The notes beneath the pieces were generated by a model. It was not told the origin of the DNA. It searched no databases and was given only the letters and a program-made list of their open reading frames with translations. From Combretum micranthum (lineage: Eukaryota; Streptophyta; Magnoliopsida; Myrtales; Combretaceae): a stretch of 64,000 nt of DNA. This document shows, one piece after another, positions 60,601 to 64,000 of this stretch. The stretch covers positions 248,001-312,000 of the forward strand of contig JAMXBD010000825.1 in assembly GCA_024138025.1 (NCBI GenBank), read 5' to 3'. Within the stretch, counting starts at the first letter, position 1; each line of letters opens with the position of its first letter. Position numbers and translations under genes: made by a program.

Positions 60601-61391
60601 CTCCATGTGTTAGACGCCTTGTACATAGTATGGAAGCCTTCGCGTGACTGAGGGGGTCATTCTTAGGCTTTAATATTGTGTACGGCGGACTGCCACGTTT
60701 AGGGTACCCTTCGGGGCGTGACAGTATGTGGGAGTTCCCAACACCAATATGGGTATATATTACCTAATTTCAATATTGGTTGCTTTTACGAAATCATGAT
60801 TATTTCAGGTTTATGATGAACTATAGATAATTATGAACTGTGCTACTTGCCTAATTAATTAAAGATAATAACTTTTGTTTGTTACATATGAAAATGCATG
60901 TGAATTTATTTGTTGTTTGCTCATGAGCATGTGATTTGTAGTGTGGCATATTGGACCTTTGTACTCATTCTTTTATCTTTTTCAGGAACACATGATGATC
61001 CAATGGCGTTTGATTTATCTAGATATGATGTTTATATAGATTATGGAAAGAACAATATTGGACTTGATTATTCTACTAACTCCTAAACATGCTATGGATT
61101 AAAGATAACTATTGGAAGACTATGAAGTTTTATTTTTTTTTTTTTTTTGGAAATTTTATAAGATGTTATTTCAGATGTGTTAAGTTTTGAAGTATGTTGG
61201 CTTTGGTTTATGCCAACTATGTTATTATAAGTTGTTATGAGATGTCTATTGTTATTAAACAAGTAGCTCTTTTATATGAAAGTTAAATGATATTTCTATG
61301 AAGTGGTTTAGTATCATAATAGGACTAGCTTGTCCATGTTTTGTAAGGACATGTAGCGAGTTATAATGCTTTTAGGTTATGGCGCTCTATA
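54682..61391 (+). mobile_element. LTR6: short long-LTR relative, split by LTR1
   Basis: Starts TGTAATATAT and ends about GGCGCTCTATA, a decayed form of the family terminus. Own sequence is about 1.8 kb once LTR1 is removed. It has GCCGGC-like words at 54836-54960, a leader, donor AG/GTAAAA at 55279/55280 and acceptor TTTTTCAG at 60985 followed by GAACA, as in LTR2. Flanks TAACC and AGCCT are only weakly alike, but the LINE ORF1 frame on both sides supports these edges. Confidence 0.5.
55818..60723 (+). mobile_element. LTR1: 4.9-kb solo LTR-like element
   Basis: Best-preserved copy: TGTAAGCCCCGG...GGGGCGTGACA, flanked exactly by GTATG (55813-55817, 60724-60728). Seen: pyrimidine-rich leader 57240-57440, donor AG/GTAAAA at 57556/57557, acceptor CCTTTTTAG at 59579, a 60-nt exon, and donor CCGA/GTGAGT at 59639/59640. 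Ends and length suit long-LTR chromoviruses of the Tekay/Del group (from memory, unverified). No PBS, internal region or open frame of note. Confidence 0.85.
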
Positions 61392-61915
61392 AGCCTTTAT
61401 AGGAGTTGTGGTTTGGAATAAATAAAGGCGAGAAATTTAAAGTTTCCATGAAATATGACAAATTGTCTAATTTTTGTTTTATATGTGATATGTTAGGCTA
61501 TGTGGCTCGATTTTGGTACTATCAAAACTGGTTTTGGTCAAGGTTTTAGGTTGTTTTTGCATGTTAAGGCGATGCAAGATTAATTTTGGTCAGAGGGATT
61601 GAATTAAATGGAACCTGATGGTTTATGGAGAAAGGTAGGAATACTAATGAAGGGTCTTCTCAAAAGGATATAATTTTTGTTGATCACTCCAACTCAATTT
61701 TAAATCCTATCATTTCAAATTAGACAACTTGGAATTCACATTCTACCTTACTTGAAACCATCTAATATGAGTTTGGAGTTTCTGTTGTTGATAGTCAACC
61801 ATAAGCTTGTTTAGAACCTATCATGCCATCTATTGCTTCTTATACCTTTCCTAACCATACAAATACAAGCTTTGTTGATGGACATAGGTCTACCTAAAGA
61901 GCTACAAAGCCCTAC
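61392..61915 (+). pseudogene. LINE ORF1 C-terminal fragment with decayed zinc knuckle
   Basis: KGEKFKVSMKYDKLSNFCFI then CDMLGY at about 61423-61500 is the plant LINE ORF1 knuckle region (usually Y-E-x-L-P-x-F-C-x-x-C-G-x-x-G-H). The His is changed to Tyr and the last Cys is lost. It continues the 54126-54681 fragment. Confidence 0.6.
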
Positions 61916-64000
61916 TGTAAGCCTTCGAATTTTTCAAGAATGGTTTTGGAATAGTGAATCGAAACCTTAAATTTTGACCCAAGTTGAAACCGAACCTTAA
62001 TCAATTTCGATCAGGGGATTTTATAAGAAAATCTTAAAAAAAAAATAGAAAGTCCAATAATCGTTCGATTAGAAAACTCGAATATGGAAAGATCCACTTA
62101 TCCAAATCCCTGATATAAACCCCTCAATTTCTAGGGTAAAGTTGGATTAAACCTTAACCTAGTCAAACCGAAGTTTCAAAAGTCAACAAAGATAAAGACA
62201 ATCAAACAATTTCAACTTCGGTAATCTCGCGTTCTCAAATCCTAGAAAACGAAATTAAGTTAATAGCTTAAATTAGTTTGTAATAATATAGGGTAACATA
62301 AAAATATCAAATTCGTGAATTTCGAGTGTCCTTTGGACCTAATCGGGATCACTTCTCGAAAAGCATGCCTCGGAGCTCAAAATAATAAAAATATTCCAAT
62401 AACACCAAAAGACTCGTAATTAAACAAGGATTTCAAAAATATCAGTTTTAGAATTTTTCGGTAACTAAAAAAATAGATATAGTTCATTTACACATATTTT
62501 TATTACTACCAGTATTTTATATGTCTAGTCTATTATTCATAGTATTATTCCTATTATTCATTACTATTTCACTATCTCTACTTTTTCTTACACCTATTTC
62601 TTACTACCTATATACCTATTTTCTTACTTTTTACATTTCCAATACAACTTTATTCACATCAAACCTTACACTTTATTTCTTTTCTTTACAAAAATTCAAA
62701 ACAAATAAATTTTTCTCTCTCCTCTCCCTCTACAAACCGCCGGCCTCCCTCTCTTTTTCTCTATATTATTTTATTTCCAATTTACTTTATTACATCAAAT
62801 ATTAACTCCAAAAATTTTATAAATACCCCCATCCTCCTTCATTCTTTCACACATCCATTTTACATAACAAAACTCTACCAAAATTCCCTCTCAAAACGTC
62901 TCTCCAACAAATCTCTCTCAAAATACTCTCTATCAGTCACTACACTTCAAGAAGAAAAATAACAAACACAAAACCCATTCATCTCTTTTCAAACCTTCCA
63001 TTAAACCTTAGGTAAAGAAAAAAAAATCCTACCTATATTCTTTATCATGTTCATACAACTTAGCATGAGCTTAGTATATGTTTCTTAGACTCATATGAGT
63101 TAAAGAAGTAATAATATGTTTATGCTTTGTTTTTGTTCATGTTCATATTTTACATTATGTTATTATGTTGTTGTTATTATTGTTATTATTATTTGTGCTC
63201 TAATCTAACTTATATAGTATTATGTATACTATGTATATATATTTATTTAGATCATATAAGCTCTTTTGTTATTTATTTATTTTCATGTCTTGCAATTTAT
63301 TTATTTACTTGTTTTATGCAATTTATTAAGACTAATCTTTTTAGTCTTAGATTTGTCCATACCAAGTCAAAACAATTTTCTTTCTTTTCTTTTCTTTTCT
63401 TTTCTTTTGGGACTAGTCTATTCTTAGTCCCGGGTTACCTTGATGAAGCTAAGGCTCCCAATACATGATCGGGATACCTTGATGAAGCTATGGTTTCCGA
63501 TGCTTGACTATTTTATTATGTTCATTTATTTACAAGTATTTATTTCTATCTTATTATGTATTATCTTTACTTTTATATTGCTACATACTCATATTCATGC
63601 ATGATTAAGAATGTTGTTGCCTTAAATAAAAATAAAAATGTTCTTTCTTACATAAGGAAAAGTACTCTAGATTTCTTAACAAAAGGAATTTTCAACAAAA
63701 AGATCTAAGTTTTCTTTTTAACAAACTCTTTTCAAAAGATAAGCTAATCGTAAATTCTAGAAGAAGTAGTAATGTAGATTTCTTCAAAATAATAAAAGAA
63801 ACTCATTTCTTTTCTAAATCAAAACTAAATACCCCATAAGGAAGAATTTTTAGCATTAAAGGATTTTAACTCAACCATATCTTCTATAAGACTTAAATAG
63901 GTTCATTATAGACTTTGAAAATCACATACTAAGAAAGCCTCTTCAAAACTTAATTTTTATTCGTGGTTATTTCTCTTTTCAAAATTAAAATGAAATTTTT
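61916..64000 (+). mobile_element. LTR7: long LTR-like copy, cut by the window end
   Basis: Starts TGTAAGCCTTCGAATTTTT. Shared with LTR1: AGACTCGTAATT near 62410 (compare 56484). TATAAATA at 62818-62825, a pyrimidine-rich leader, and donor AG/GTAAAG at 63011/63012. The 3' end and duplication are outside the window. Confidence 0.7.

Noticed and set aside
1..64000. CRISPR arrays, operons, rRNA genes or intact tRNA genes
   Set aside because: None seen. The sequence is nuclear plant DNA; the only tRNA-like signals are PBS sites and the SINE.

Overview
This is a repeat-rich, AT-rich nuclear segment from a flowering plant, most likely a eudicot. That reading rests on an intron-rich plant-type BEACH gene, Ty1-copia and Ty3-gypsy retrotransposons primed by initiator-Met tRNA, plant-type LINEs, a MULE and a tRNA-derived SINE. 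The species cannot be named from the sequence. All homology calls are by recognition; no database search was run.

Host gene (about 841-20,260, minus strand). The only convincing host gene is the 5' part of BCHB (BEACH domain-containing protein B). A 5'-UTR exon and 17 coding exons with phase-consistent GT-AG junctions encode the first ~1,200 residues: an armadillo/HEAT-like N-terminal region, then a concanavalin A-like domain. The PH-BEACH and WD40 parts lie beyond the left edge. The reading frame has no break. Its introns hold many elements, mostly antisense to the gene: a copia 3' end with LTR (1-674), a small TIR element (1,851-2,057), an LTR fragment (14,034-14,475), a LINE with a twin-priming inversion (14,476-15,674) and a copia pol fragment (16,840-18,690).

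Promoter side and nest 1 (20,261-35,785). A small MULE-like element (about 20,385-21,130) lies just upstream of the BCHB promoter. A large decayed MULE (about 21,931-35,785) follows and hosts several younger insertions. One is a long LTR (LTR5, 22,075-29,452, duplication TCATC), itself split by an opposite-orientation relative (LTR4, 23,039-26,605, duplication GATTT). A second is a 1.84-kb retroelement whose two 559-bp LTRs are inverted relative to each other (31,396-33,235, duplication CCATG). A third is a truncated gypsy LTR with PBS and protease fragment (34,441-35,457).

Nest 2 (35,977-64,000). It holds a tRNA-derived SINE, LTR2 (37,318-40,825, duplication GCTAC), and a decayed gypsy element with both LTRs and all pol domains (41,861-49,190). 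Next come a MITE split by LTR3 (49,234-52,624) and a LINE in two head-to-head halves. The ORF1 half of that LINE is split by another long-LTR relative (LTR6), which is split in turn by LTR1 (55,818-60,723, duplication GTATG). LTR7 starts at 61,916 and runs off the right edge.

The most unusual signals are two. First, the inverted-LTR element. Second, a family of seven long LTR-like copies (about 1.8-4.9 kb) that occur here without internal coding regions. Most of them carry the same promoter-leader-splice-site layout: an AG/GTAAA donor in all seven, a TATA box in five, and a short internal exon ending at a GTGAGT/GTAAGT donor in five.
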